Below are positions 25,001-36,500 of a stretch of DNA of 64,000 nucleotides, one piece after another (the first letter of the stretch is position 1; each line of letters opens with the position of its first letter). Under the pieces are notes generated by a model that was not told where the DNA came from, ran no database searches, and worked only from the letters and a program-made list of their open reading frames with translations. The stretch is from Chaetorhynchus papuensis (taxonomy: Eukaryota; Chordata; Aves; Passeriformes; Rhipiduridae), in the NCBI GenBank assembly GCA_013396525.1, contig VWYX01000866.1, forward strand, positions 62,001 to 126,000. Reading direction: 5' to 3'. The position numbers and the translations under genes are program-made.

Positions 25001-28000
25001 ATAGTTAAGCAGGGGAGGTTCTCTTTGGACATGAGCTTGGGTCCCTTTGTGGCATTCGGAGTTTTAATGTTATTTTCTGTTTCCTTCCTCTAGTGGTCCT
25101 GCTGTCCTGGCCTCTGAAGGGGATTTTGCTGCTGGCCAAGGCTTCATCTTACTGGATGATGTGGCATGTGTGGGGACAGAGCTGTCCCTCCTGGACTGTC
25201 CCCACAGCAACTGGGGGCAGCATGACTGCTCCCATGCTGAGGATCTGGGAGTCCGCTGTTCCCCAGAAAGCAACACGGTCATGGATGGCAATTTGGGTAA
25301 CTCGCCTTGCTCTTGCCCTGAACAATGGGGAAGTTTCACCTTCTGGTCTGTTCCCTTGGAAGCTCTGGCAGATGTGGGAGTTTTCCCTGTGCTGTTTCAA
25401 CAAGGGGTCTGCTTTCTGAGGAGGAATGAGCCCTGGCTGAATTGTGGCAGAGCCACAAATCTGTAGCTCCACCAGACCTACTGTCAGATCAGCAGATAAA
25501 TGGAAACTGGAGAGAGTTGTATTGGCAGTTTCTGAAACAAACCTGAGGGGGTGAGGGACAGTGGCTGCCTTAGTGTGCCATTGCTCAAGGGAACCCTTTA
25601 ACTAGACCTTTTAGGAAACTGGTGTGGTTACATTAGTGCCACACCTTGCCAAGACAAGAGGACTTCACATGCAAGGGGTTGTTGTTAGCACTCCCTTGTG
25701 TAGATGGCACACTTCTAATTAAAATTGTGAAAGTATTTCATGTTAGCATAATTTCCTCATTTATATAGTGCCTGATACTCTCCCCTTTCCTTACTACAGG
25801 AGACTTTCCACCTTGTCAGACATTTGTTATTGAAATAGTTGGTATCCAACATTTTTGTTTTTCCTGGATGTAGAACTCTTCTCTTGCTTCGAATCATGCA
25901 ATAGTTTTATAATTCAACGGATTTTTTCCCAGGCATGTTTAAGCTTGTCTAACTCTTGGCTCAGGAGTTAATAACTTTCTTTCTGTTCTTGTTCTCCTCT
26001 TTACTCAGCTTTCAGAGTATGATCCACTGATGATTTCCAGTATGTATTAAATAAATTAATATGTATGTAGTCTTCTGATTCAGCACAGAGGTAAAATGTC
26101 TCATATAGACACACTTTTTTTTTTTTCTTTTTTCTTTTTTTTTTTTTTTTGCTTGTTTTAAGCTTACTGATGTCTGGGATTCATCTTTTTCTATAGAACC
26201 CAAGTTTTGGACACCTGACCCCTCTGGTGTTTTTGCTTGCAGCAACAGATGTGTTTTCTCCTTCAGGGCCTCCCGTGCGGCTGGTGGATGGAGAAAGCAC
26301 CAAGGAGGGCCGAGTTGAGGTATTGCTGAATGGGCAGTGGGGCAGTGTCTGTGATGATGACTGGACAGACAGAGACGCCACAGTGGTTTGCAGGCAACTG
26401 GGATTCAGGTAAGAGCTGTGGTATGGGCATCTTACAGATAGAAACAGCTCTCGAGGGAGCACTTCTGGACTTGTTTCTGGGGGCTTGGTTTTAGTTTTGG
26501 CACACCCACATATGTTTGAGGGAGTAGGTTGCTCTTCTCACTGTACTACTGTCTGTGTGTGGAGTGACACGTAAATATTATTCCTCTTAAAATGCGCTGG
26601 TGCCTCAGGTTCACTTGCCTCCTACTCACTGCAGATTAGCCACCCTCTCTCTAATTGCAGTGGTACAGCAAAAGCCAGGGCAATGGCTTATTTTGGTGAA
26701 GGCCATGGGCCCATCCATCTGGACAACGTAGAATGCAGTGGCATGGAGCACACCCTGGAGCAATGTGCCAGGCCTGACACCAGGATTCGCAGCTGCTGGC
26801 ACAGTGAGGATGCTGGGGTGATCTGTGACTATATGGAAGAGAAGGTCCAAGATATCAGGAGAACAGGTGATGTGCCCATTTCTTCTGTGCAGGAATCTGG
26901 AGCTCTGGTTGTAGGATCTCTGCATGCTTTTGTGGTTTCTCCCTGTCATTCTTGTCTTTGGCTGAAACTTCGCCTACAAAATAAGCATGTCCTGTCCTGC
27001 ACCTCCTAGTTTTTTCTTGTTTTCATTGCATCTTCTTAGCAGCACAGAGTATTCCAGACTAGTCTCAGGAGCTCCACCCCCGTCAGGCCTTTGAGCCTGC
27101 AGAACTTCCCCACAGCCAAGTCACTATACTCTTCCTTACAACAGCAACCATAAGCAAGCTTTGGGGTTTAGAGTACTGAGGAAGTATAGGTATAGGTCCC
27201 ATTCCTAGCATAAGGCTATAGAGACTGCAGGTAAGCACCTCCAGTGAAATTAAGGAAACCTATGGGATCAAATCTTCTATGAATTCCATATGCACAACAC
27301 AGCGCAGTCGATTACCGTGAACATTAATGCCCCCAGAGAAGGTGAATGGTATTTGGCTCTGTGACAGCAATGCTGATACGTAAGGTGAAGGTCCCTATCC
27401 AACTGCTCTAACTTTGCTGTGCAGGTCCAGAGTCTGGTGTGTGTGGGATGCGCCTGCTTCACCATCGCAAGAAGAGGATCATAGGTGGAAACAAGTCTCT
27501 GAGGTACTACCCTGTAACTGCTGAGAGAGCCAGACTGGTTCCAGCTTTCCATCGGGCTCTGGAAATAGCCTGGCGGATGCTGACTCCATTAACGCATTTT
27601 CACTGGTGATTTTTGAACTTGGTTTGGACAGTGTGCTATCTAGGGAAGAATGCAAGCCAGCTGAGCCCAGATGGGACAGAGTGGACAGGAAACAAGGAAA
27701 ATGGCTCCCATGTGTGTGACACCTCTTATTCCTCTGTTTCTTCTTCAGAGGCAGCTGGCCATGGCAGGCCTCACTGCGGCTGAAGGGTTTTCGTCGAGAT
27801 ACTCGTCTGCTGTGTGGAGCAACACTGATCAGCAGCTGCTGGGTGGTGACTGCAGCCCACTGCTTCAAAAGGTATGTTTGGGAGTGGGGAGCCCTGAGGG
27901 ATACTCAATGATGACCAAGATAACCTCATACAAGTTTATCCTTCCAGCCCAGTGGAATCACATGGTTCTAAACCAAGACCTTCAAGTTATGATGTGTGTG

Positions 28001-30528
28001 ATCCTGGAGTGCTTATGGGGATGACTCAATATAGACTTGCTTTTTCCTTCATTGCTTACACCTGGCCTCTTAACTCTGAGGCTGTACAGCTAAAAGGGAG
28101 CCAGCATTTTGCCATTCTTAAGTGCTTTAAGGAACTGTGAACAGGTCAGTTCACAAGCCTGTTGCAACTATAGTCATCATTTTTATAGGAAAAAAAGTCC
28201 TGTGCATGGTAGATACTGATTTGGGACACCAAATCTGCAACAGCTGGTGTGATCATATCTGCTGAAGAGGTCCCACAGTACGGCAGCTGGCACTGTTTTA
28301 TCACTGTGGTGTGAGGAGGTGGTTCAGTCTCATAGCAACCGAGACTTGCGTGAGTCTGCTTCCCTCTCAGTAGGAGTATCGAGATCTTGAGTCTGTTTTT
28401 CTCCAGGTTTGGTGTTGATGTGCGGCGCTACCTCCTGCGGGTGGGCGATTACCACACAGGCGTGAAGGATGAGTTTGAGAGGGAGCTGCCCGTGGAGCGG
28501 ATTGTCCTCCACAGGAACTACTGGGCTGGCAGCAATGATAATGACATAGCCCTGGTGCGGATGCGGGGCAGAGAAGGGCACTGTCTCTCCTTCAATCACC
28601 ACGTTCTGCCTGTCTGCCTGCCCGACAGGAGAGAGAGGTCTGACATCAACAGGCAAGCCTGCATCATCTCCGGCTGGGGAGACACAGGTGAGTGGTGGGG
28701 CTTTGAGGGGCAAGAGGGGTGAGGAAGTCTGGTTTCAGAAGCCTATATGGGCCATTAATTTATGTCAATGCGAGGCTATGTTTTCACTGCTCCCATTGTC
28801 TGTGCCAGCGCATGGTGCTAAGGAATGGGGAGATGAGGTGGGTTTTGTGCTATTGTGTTTTCTTCTAATTTTGAGGCTTATTGAGTCAGCTCAATATTGG
28901 TAAAAGCTTTGGTTTCCATAGCATCCCTCTGAAACTGGGAGAGACAAATGCTGCCATCTGGCCACAGTCCTCTCTTTCTTCCCATTTCTACACGTTTGCC
29001 CACAGCAGACCCCTAAGGGAGCAGCCTGTGCAGAGCCACTATACCAAGCCCATGGGAGGCCCCCGTGTTTCCATGACCTTCTGCCTTCTTCATGATACTG
29101 TCATAGTGAAGTGAGGGCTTTGAGGTGGAAGGAGCCCTCTGAGAGAGAAATCTCTCTCAGACTACCTTGCTTGATCTCCCTGTGTATTTCTGCAAGGCCA
29201 GATGGGCTCTGAGTCTGGTTTCTGCCCTGGGTTCAAGACAGCCTGGACCTGTCCTCTTTGAGCACATTGCTGTGAAGTCTCCTAGGTAAAAGGGAGCAGG
29301 GAGGCCTTTCTGGGGCTGCTGTGACTGGAGAAAAGCCATATATTTAGAAAGACTTCCTGCCAAAATCCCCAGGAGCTCTTCTGTTGATTTTGGACTTGCC
29401 CATCCTTCTCAGCTGTTTCCCTAGCTATTACCCCAGCTGTTTAACTGCAAGTACGTATCTGCCTTTGGAGTCAGTTGTGCCAGTTGCACGTGTCACTTCA
29501 GGATGTTTGGGGTGGATCAAGGAGCAACTTAGCCATGTAACTACCTTAAGCTGTACGGGAGCTTAGTGGCTAGAATCCTTCCCACGCACCAAACCCAGCT
29601 TTCTCAGTGAGGAGCACTTACCTACTACTTTGTGAACTTACATAAATCTTGGGCACAGAAAGGTCATACTCTAATATAGCGCATTAGCCTTACGTTCTGA
29701 GCAACCCTGGAGTAATAAAGAGATTTGATCAAATAGACACAAGTCTGGCCAAAGATGAAGTGAACTCCCTTTGAATAATATTTGAATGCCTCTGAAACAT
29801 CTTCTAAAACTTCTCTGAGGATTGAGCACTTAACAGATACTACTGCATTTATTCTCTTGAGAAAACACTGTCCTTGCATTACTGAGTAGGAAGTGGAGGT
29901 TTAGAGAAGTGAAATAAATTGAACAAGGTTCAAGTTACTTGTTGACAGAACCAGGAGTAAGACTCATCCTTTGATCTAACCTTTTTCTACAACCATGTTC
30001 CCCACATCTTTGATCTTACAGCTCTTTTTTTGTGGCCTGGCTTGGCATCACTGTTTTCTGAAGGTCTTGTGGTTCAGGGATGCTGAGCTCAGCCTATTTC
30101 TGTGCTGCAGATTTGACATGAAATGTAGAAGTGTCTGTTTTTGTAGGGAGCTCTGTTGCACCAGGTTGCTACTGTTGTCTGTACTTGAATGAGTCTGGCT
30201 GGTCTGTTTTGTTCCAGGAAAGTCCTACTCAAGAACCCTGCTGCAGGGGGTGGTGCCCCTTCTCCCACGGGAAGACTGTGAGGCCCGTTACGGGCGGAAG
30301 TTCACCAACCGCATGATTTGTGCTGGGAACCTCTCTGAAGATAAACGGGTGGACAGCTGTCAGGGTGACAGTGGAGGGCCACTCATGTGTCAGAGATCAA
30401 ATGGACGCTGGATCATTTTGGGCATCACTTCCTGGGGGTATGGCTGTGGTCGGAAGGATTCACCCGGTGTGTACACAAAGGTCAGCAAATTCGTACCCTG
30501 GATCAAGAAAGTGGCCAAGCTAAAATGA
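15961..30528 (+). CDS. PRSS12-like: Neurotrypsin-like mosaic serine protease (kringle, four SRCR, trypsin), complete, 15 exons
   Basis: Coding exons: 15961-16032, 18088-18133, 19352-19588, 20846-20969, 21684-21859, 22350-22497, 23330-23508, 23912-24053, 25094-25296, 26267-26408, 26661-26866, 27425-27503, 27749-27871, 28407-28687, 30218-30528. All introns are GT-AG, frames join without a stop, and the sum is 2469 nt (822 residues). Order: signal peptide 1 to about 20, short linker, kringle 44-116, SRCR1 119-218, SRCR2 219-327, SRCR3 328-442, SRCR4 443-558, activation site RKKR (573-576) before IIGG, S1 protease 577-822. Catalytic triad His622, Asp672, Ser771; Asp765 at the S1-pocket position predicts cleavage after Arg/Lys. 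This is the PRSS12 architecture; human PRSS12 (about 875 residues) cleaves agrin at synapses. Sequence divergence from remembered PRSS12 and the CHCHD1/ZSWIM8 location suggest a paralogue rather than PRSS12 itself. Substrate is unknown. No damaging change seen. Confidence 0.9.
18088..18133 (+). CDS. PRSS12-like: Protease exon 2: short linker before the kringle
   Basis: A 46-nt exon between a strong acceptor (TTTCTTTTCCCAG) and a GTAAGA donor. It enters in phase 0 and leaves in phase 1, exactly what exons 1 and 3 require, and encodes AFLGSKPSENHLQSA. It replaces the long proline-rich region that precedes the kringle in human PRSS12. It has no recognisable domain, so splice signals and phase are the only support. 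Confidence 0.6.
19352..19588 (+). CDS. PRSS12-like: Protease exon 3: kringle domain
   Basis: One exon encodes a complete kringle (residues 44-116) with six cysteines and the signatures YYNGSLA, ECLNW, HNYCRNPDG, PWCFY and ending in WANCDC. NGS at residue 53 is a possible N-glycosylation site. The second Asp of the plasminogen DXD lysine-binding motif is absent (NPDGG), so lysine binding is not predicted. The exon is bounded by phase 1 introns on both sides. Confidence 0.92.
20846..21859 (+). CDS. PRSS12-like: Protease exons 4-5: SRCR domain 1
   Basis: Exons 20846-20969 and 21684-21859, split by a phase 2 intron after CRQLGL. The first half reads AVRLAEDS...LWGTICADHW...VVCRQLGL. The second half begins SEIGTAGKKS and ends SAVVTCVPPE. 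Six cysteines are kept, giving a group A SRCR domain. It is the most divergent of the four: CADHW replaces the usual CDDGW, and the GPIxLDDVxC block is changed to WPVPLHLQSANC. The first SRCR of human PRSS12 is, as I remember, divergent as well. The acceptor at 21683 is required because upstream sequence in this frame does not continue the domain. Confidence 0.85.
22350..23508 (+). CDS. PRSS12-like: Protease exons 6-7: SRCR domain 2
   Basis: Exons 22350-22497 and 23330-23508. Signatures: LRIVGGKESFEGRVEVYHDG, WGTICDDQWDDRDAEVVCRQ, then GSGPILLDEVQCSGNELSL, DWGQQNC and HIEDAGVSC. The cysteine pattern and the acidic CDDxWDD cluster used for calcium-dependent ligand binding in this family are intact. 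A second AG six bases downstream of the exon 6 acceptor (TAG at 22353-22355) would remove two residues without changing the frame. Confidence 0.92.
23912..25296 (+). CDS. PRSS12-like: Protease exons 8-9: SRCR domain 3
   Basis: Exons 23912-24053 and 25094-25296. Signatures: GTVRLAGGHSPGEGRVEVYY, WGTVCDDGWTDLGAQVVCRQ, GFILLDDVACVGTELSL, NWGQHDC and HAEDLGVRC. After the last cysteine a 13-residue linker (SPESNTVMDGNLG) leads to SRCR4; the linker length matches the one I recall in human PRSS12. Confidence 0.92.
26115..26150. repeat. T-rich low-complexity tract in protease intron 9
   Basis: About 36 bases of T interrupted by two C. It lies about 115 bp upstream of exon 10 and its alternative acceptors. 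It might be the poly(A) tail of an old minus-strand retroposon, but no element is recognisable next to it. Confidence 0.7.
26267..26866 (+). CDS. PRSS12-like: Protease exons 10-11: SRCR domain 4
   Basis: Exons 26267-26408 and 26661-26866. Signatures: PPVRLVDGESTKEGRVEVLL, WGSVCDDDWTDRDATVVCRQ, AYFGEGHGPIHLDNVECSG, SCWHSEDAGVICDY. The AYFGEG.GPIH.DNV and HSEDAGVICDY blocks are close to human PRSS12 SRCR4. An upstream acceptor at 26241-26242 is in frame and would add eight residues (ATDVFSPS); the shorter form gives the linker length expected from PRSS12, so it was chosen. Confidence 0.92.
27425..30528 (+). CDS. PRSS12-like: Protease exons 12-15: activation segment and trypsin-like catalytic domain
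   Basis: Exons 27425-27503, 27749-27871, 28407-28687 and 30218-30528. Exon 12 carries Cys565, expected to tether the regulatory chain to the protease, then HHRKKR and the mature N-terminus IIGG. Exon 13 holds TAAHC (His622), exon 14 DNDIALV (Asp672), exon 15 DSCQGDSGGP (Asp765, Ser771) and the SWGYGCG and DSPGVYTKVS motifs, ending FVPWIKKVAKLK and TGA. NLS at 757-759 is a possible N-glycosylation site. All catalytic and pocket residues are present, so the enzyme is predicted active with trypsin-like specificity. Confidence 0.95.
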
Positions 30529-33500
30529 AAATGACTGAACTCTAAGAATTTCAGCATATGGTTCTTTTGCCCTGCAGCAGCAGAAGGCTGAGGCTTCTGG
30601 TCTGAGACTGATGGAGATTTGTCATTGGACACTGGCAAAAGACTTTAATGTAGAACTGAAAGGAAAAGAGTTATGGCTGATTCTTTAAAGTCTCTGGTTT
30701 CGCTTTAGTCTGTAATCTGTAAGCAGAGAAAGCAGGTGCACAGTGGTGACACTGATAAGTATACGTTGCTCTAAATATCTGGATCCTGTAATACAACCAA
30801 ACTTATTCCTTTGCCCTGGCACACAGAAATGGTAGAAGTAGAGAGATACCTACTGCTGCAAATCTATTCCTGGTTGTATGTTTGGACAGCTGAAACATGC
30901 TGCAAGGAGAGGTGAGATGCTTGGAATATGGCCCCAGGTGCTGGCATAGTGGAAATCTTCAGATGTTTTTTCATAACAGCTCTCTTCAATTCCAGGAATC
31001 GGAAGATTTGACCTGAGTTGAGGAACAGGCCAACAGTTGGGTTTTTTAGCTTCCCTGTTATGTCTCTAGGGGGAACCTTTTCTCTTCTGAATAGTAGGTC
31101 TGCTTCCATATGATCCCTTTCAAGTGTCTGCCTGTACTGAGATGCTTGTCCCTCCTGCTGTAATCCTCTGCCACACATTTCCAGCTGCCAGATGCTATGG
31201 TTTTATGGCTGCTTTTTTGCTATAGTAGTTTGTGTGTGTGGTTGGGCTTTTTTTTGTTTCCCTAAAATAACATCTAGAATCAGTTGTTGGTGTGAGAGGC
31301 AGTAGCTTTCTTGCCCTCATGATTACTATGAAGAACTTAAAAATGTGACCTCAAGTGGCTGAATAGACATGTTATTTTTCTTTAAATCCAAATGTAATGT
31401 TAATCTCAAACGTTCAGGTGTTGAATCGTGATTTAACAGCACTGTGGTGACTTCCTATTGGTCCTTTAATCATCATAGTTATTAGCTGCCCTTTGTGCTG
31501 CTAGTCTTTAATATCTCTGTGTTCACAGTTTTCCATGAAACATGGAATTACTCCTGGGGTATAGATACACCACAAGCAAATTACTCACTCCTTGTGAAAA
31601 ACAGTAAGTGTGCTGCAAAGCAGCTTCCTGCTTTCCTGAAGTGTGTCCTATTCTTGAAACCTCTGGGCTATGCCTCCTTTTTTCTCTTCTTTGCGCTGTT
31701 TCTCTTTTCATTCCTCTCAGTGAGAGTAAACTGGCTTAATTTGAGGGTATGCAAGCACTGTCATCAAGCTGTAGTTCTCAGCCTGAACAGATACAATGCT
31801 GAGAGAAAGCAAGGGTTATTGAATACTACAATTTCTTCCTTCTGTCTCATCCAAACAAATGAATGGAGTTCCCTCTTATGCCTTAAGCACTTTTTAAAGT
31901 TAATTTATTATTCTTGAGTAGGTAAAAAAATGTAAGTAGACAGAAGGACTAAGTGCCTTAACAGTTGTGCAGTGCAGCTTCTTCTCACTGTGTACAGATA
32001 AGGCAGAGAAAAGGAAAGGTCTGTGCAGGAGCAGGAGCAAAAAGCTTTGATGTATAACCAAGGGCTTGAATGTGGAGGATTAATACAGGATGGGACACAC
32101 AGAACATGTACTAGATGTGCATGTTTTGGGTAGGCAGTAACTGGGTCAGGTGGAGTCTGGAAGGTCTGCACTCAAGGCATTGAGGAGGTGTTCAGTATCT
32201 GGGTATTACCAATGCAAGAACAGAAGGCAGAGCACAGTGTGTGGATAAGCAATGTCATATTACAGGTCATGTGGTGACAGAGTCCTAAAAATTGCCTTGG
32301 GTTCAAGAAGTAGTGATTGCCTAAAGCTTTAATTTGTCTTCTATAAAACAGCTTAATGTAAAGGTGCTGACCTGACTAGATGGCTGATTTTTGTGTGTGA
32401 AGGCTAAACTAAACAGTTTCACTTACCCTTTCCAGGTATTATAGGATAGTTGGGCTACCAACTGTTGCAATGGACTGTTTTAAAATGCTACTTGCAAACT
32501 TTATTTTAACAAAGAATTGTCAGCATCTTTAAAACATGCAATGTCAGGACTCCTGCAAGCTGGCCTTTGAGACAAACCTGATCCATTTGTGCCTCTTCTC
32601 GAGGTGCTGAATATCTTCAGCACAGCTTTGTGCTGATAAACCTGTTTAAAATGCCAGACTTGATCCCTTGGCAGCACTGTGCTTGGCTCCACGCTGGCTG
32701 TGTTGTCCTATGGCTGCTGGCAGAGTCTCTAAAATGCAAGCTGCAGACTGCTCCTTATCTCCCAGGAATTAAAATGCCAAGAGGACCAAGGGCAATTATG
32801 TCACAGACCTCTCATCTTGTGGGGGATTTAATGCCAAGTTCTACACTGGCAGGAGAAGTACCTGTCTGGGAAACATGGAGGGATTTGGCTTTTACCTTCA
32901 GCCTCCCCTGAGCCAGCATGCTACAGCAGCTCAAATGCTGTGCCTTGGGTGCTGTCACATCTCTAGTTTAACCTGGTTTGATCTTTCAGTTTATACCCAT
33001 AACCCCAACAGGCATAGGAACACCCAAAGGATGACACTGTGAGGTTATTTCCCTAAGCCTACTTAGCAGGTGGCCATTCAGGAGTTAGCATAAATTACCA
33101 TGTAACACAAGTGAGATGCAGGCCTGGCATTGTCTTCTGAAATTCCCACGTTCTAGTTAAAAATATTTCTTTCTCTTAGATCTTGTCACTATGAAAGCTG
33201 TGAGAATTCTTGTAATTAACACCGTGCAAGTCCTGCATGAGCCAGGAGGAGGGAAGGAAGTATCCTATCTCTTTTGCCTGCTTTGATACCTTACTGGTGC
33301 TGTAGGCAAGCCTGTCAATACTCTCCTATATTGGCCTGGCCTGTTGCTCTTCACTGTTTAACATGGGACTGTGGCCCAAACCAAACTCATATGCTTTGCC
33401 ACTGAGGCTTACTGGAACTGCCTGGTTGGATGGGCAACACTCAGTCACCCTAGAACTGTATTTTGTAATGCTGGACAGCAGCAGATGTTTCAAAAGATAG

Positions 33501-36500
33501 TATGTGTGAGTTGTACTGAACAAGTTTTAACAACATTTCCTTTTGGGGAATTTTGTTCTTGACCCATTTAAATTAATTACTTGCATAACAATTATCATCA
33601 TTAAAAATGGAAGTACAAATACTTGGACCTCTAGGTGTTGTACAAACACTGTGCACTATCCTTTTTTCTTTTTTTTTTTCCCCTAAAGTATAAGAGTTTA
33701 TATCTCTAATGTAACCAGCCTTCATCTTCCATATAAATGTTTAAATTTTTTTTGTTTTAGTCCAACTAAGCTCTCAATCTCAGTATTTTCGGGCAATTAT
33801 AATTTTATTCTCCATAGCACATAATTTCTTTTTATGGTTCCTGAATTAATTGCCTTTTGTTTTCATTGAGTACCATCTGTCCTTGTGTTCTCAGCCACGA
33901 GAGGAAATAAGGGGCCTGGCTTTATATTCTCTGTTATGCATTATTCTAGAGATAGTTCCTTTTCTAAGACTGTGGCTTCTCTGTCTCTCTTCAACCCAAA
34001 CTCTCTAGGTGTCTGATAACATGCTGACTATCTCTCTGTGTCTTCTCCTTCTGATGGATCTTTAAACTTTGGTAAACAACTGAATGCAATTTGCCAGGGG
34101 AGGCTGTATCCCCTGCTGATTATTTGAGTACAGTTTTCTATACTAGGCAATTCTGTAAGTGATTTCAGTGCTGTACGCTGGAGCTAGTTTTAAACTTGCT
34201 AGTGTGGTCTTGGTGGCAGCCTTGCTACAGGGGGATGAAAACCCACCGAGGTTGGCTCCCCCTGTGTCTCAGGTAGGTGCAGCAGTCCCTCTGAGCTCAC
34301 AGCAATTGCTGTAAGTCTGGCTGGGGAGCTCTGGGCACGAAGCACCTGGAGAGCTGTGTAGAGCTTTGCCTGTGCTGACACACGTGGAGGGCTGAGACAA
34401 TCCACCTCCACAGCATTAGTCCATTGGATAAGGCTAATGCATGTGCACTGCTTCCAGGGGCTGAGAGCTCAGTCAGTGTTGCTGGTGGCTGCACTGTGCC
34501 AGGTAGATGCTCTGAGAGAACTTTCCATAGCAGAGTGGCACACTGTGGTTGTGTGAGAAAGGGACTGGCTAGGAGCATTCACAGCAATAGAAACGTGGCT
34601 GTGGTAAGGATCTAAGGAGCAGCTCTTAGTGCTGCAGGTATCCCTCTTTGAGAGAGTGCCCCAGTGCTCCAAAGGCTGTACTGGGGTCTCCCTGACCTGA
34701 AGTGGTACTATCTTGAACCTGTCCACACTTTGGCCAGCTGAAGCTGGATTAAAGATTTATCACTTTCTTGTGGCTGAACACTCTTCTGATGATTTCTATG
34801 AATTATGTTCTAGGCTATAATTAATCAGGCAACTGTTAATTAACCTGGACAGGATGTTGATCATCCTTATAATCCCTGTAAACTTGTAGCAGAAAATAAC
34901 AGATCCGTTTCTCAAAGTTATTAGTGGAGGCACTGGTAAGGAACCAGGAAAGTGGGTATTTGCAATGTCAGGGGTAACAGAGGTAGGTCTGCCTTTTGTC
35001 TGTCTTCCTTTTTTTCTGAAGCCTATATCCTGAAGTTTCTTCACCCCAAAAGAGCCGCAGTGATCCACTGACCACTTGAAGACAGATTTTTGTGTGTATA
35101 TTCAGCAATCAGATGAAAGCTTTTGAGAGATGAACTACACTGTGGTATTTAACACTATCTTGATAGACTCACTGGGAGTTTCTTGCAGCTAGAGGGAACA
35201 GAATCACCTCTGGTGGTAACCAAGCTGGGACTGCTTCTTGCAGAACTTGCACTGTGAGCTGGACCAATGCACATCTCCTGGGCTGCATTTTTACTTGTTT
35301 GGAAAAATACTTGATTTTCCACATCAAAAACTTGTTTGTGTAGTAGCCCACGAAAGTCCTATTAAAATCCCTTTCTACTAAGGGCTGAGTACCTCTGAAA
35401 TCAGTCAAGTGCCAAAGCTGTCATGTCCCCTGGATCAACACCAATGGCTCACAAGGTATGTTAATAAATGGATTATACTGTGACTGTGTGGGGCTCTGTC
35501 TTATTTTTAATAAAGGAATCTATTCCAAGGGCAGATTTTAGGATTTTTTTTTTCAGCACTGAGTTAAGTTAATTAAATTTCTCTATTACTGTTATTTTTA
35601 GAGAAGCTTCAACATGCTAAAGCATGTTGCAAAATTGGCATCATGTTAGCTACCATTACAGTGAAAGGCAACAGTTCTTCAAATGCCACACTTTTTGCCA
35701 TTTGGAACAAGTAAAGAGCAAGTCAGCTCATGGCATTTAAAAGTTAACAGGCTTTAATGCATCAGCTTTCTAATTTATTGTTGAAGGTGATCTTTCTATA
35801 CAAATTTGTTTGGCATGACTTAGTCTCCTTTTAGTCTACAATTCATGTGTCATCACTCTTATGAGTCAAAGCCAGCCTCTGGAAAAGTGGAAGTGGGATA
35901 AGAGAAATGCAGTTTGGATGAGGCATTGGTTCAAGAACACTGTTATACTCCACCCATGCTGCCCCACTGCTGAAACCTGAATTTCTGTAAGAAAAGTCTG
36001 TCTTGAAACATAGTCCAGCTCCTTGCAAGGTCTGCATTGACTTTTCCAAGTCATTAGGGTTAGACAGGGGCTTGGTGTAGCTGATGCCTGCAAACTCCAA
36101 GAATAATAGTGTGGGAGTTTTTGCATGTACTGACTCCAGCCTGCTGTTGGGAACCAACATGCACTCAGTGAAGAAAGAAGTGCTTATGGTTAACAGTTTT
36201 CTCGCTTCATGTCAGCCTTTGGGGTTTTCTACACCTACCTGCATTTCTCTTCTTGCTTGTGCAAAACTGGGAAGCGGAGTTCAGGCATTTTATCTGGCCT
36301 TCCATGGGTCAGCAGGCACCGTTTCATCCCATCAGTTCTGCAGTGCTCTTCCGTAGTCACTGCCTGGAAAAGAAACAATGTTGAAGCTGTGGTTCATGTT
36401 ACAAGTCTGTCAAATATTGTTTTGTATTAAAGCACTTGATTGCTGCCTTCTTGTGGTGAAAAGGCTTGGGAGGAGCGTATGGCATGAGCTTACCTGTTTC

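Noticed and set aside
15961..30528. Assignment of the protease simply as PRSS12
   Set aside because: The architecture fits, but the neighbours are those of human 10q22, not of the PRSS12 locus at 4q26, and the catalytic domain looks too divergent. Kept as PRSS12-like pending a tree.
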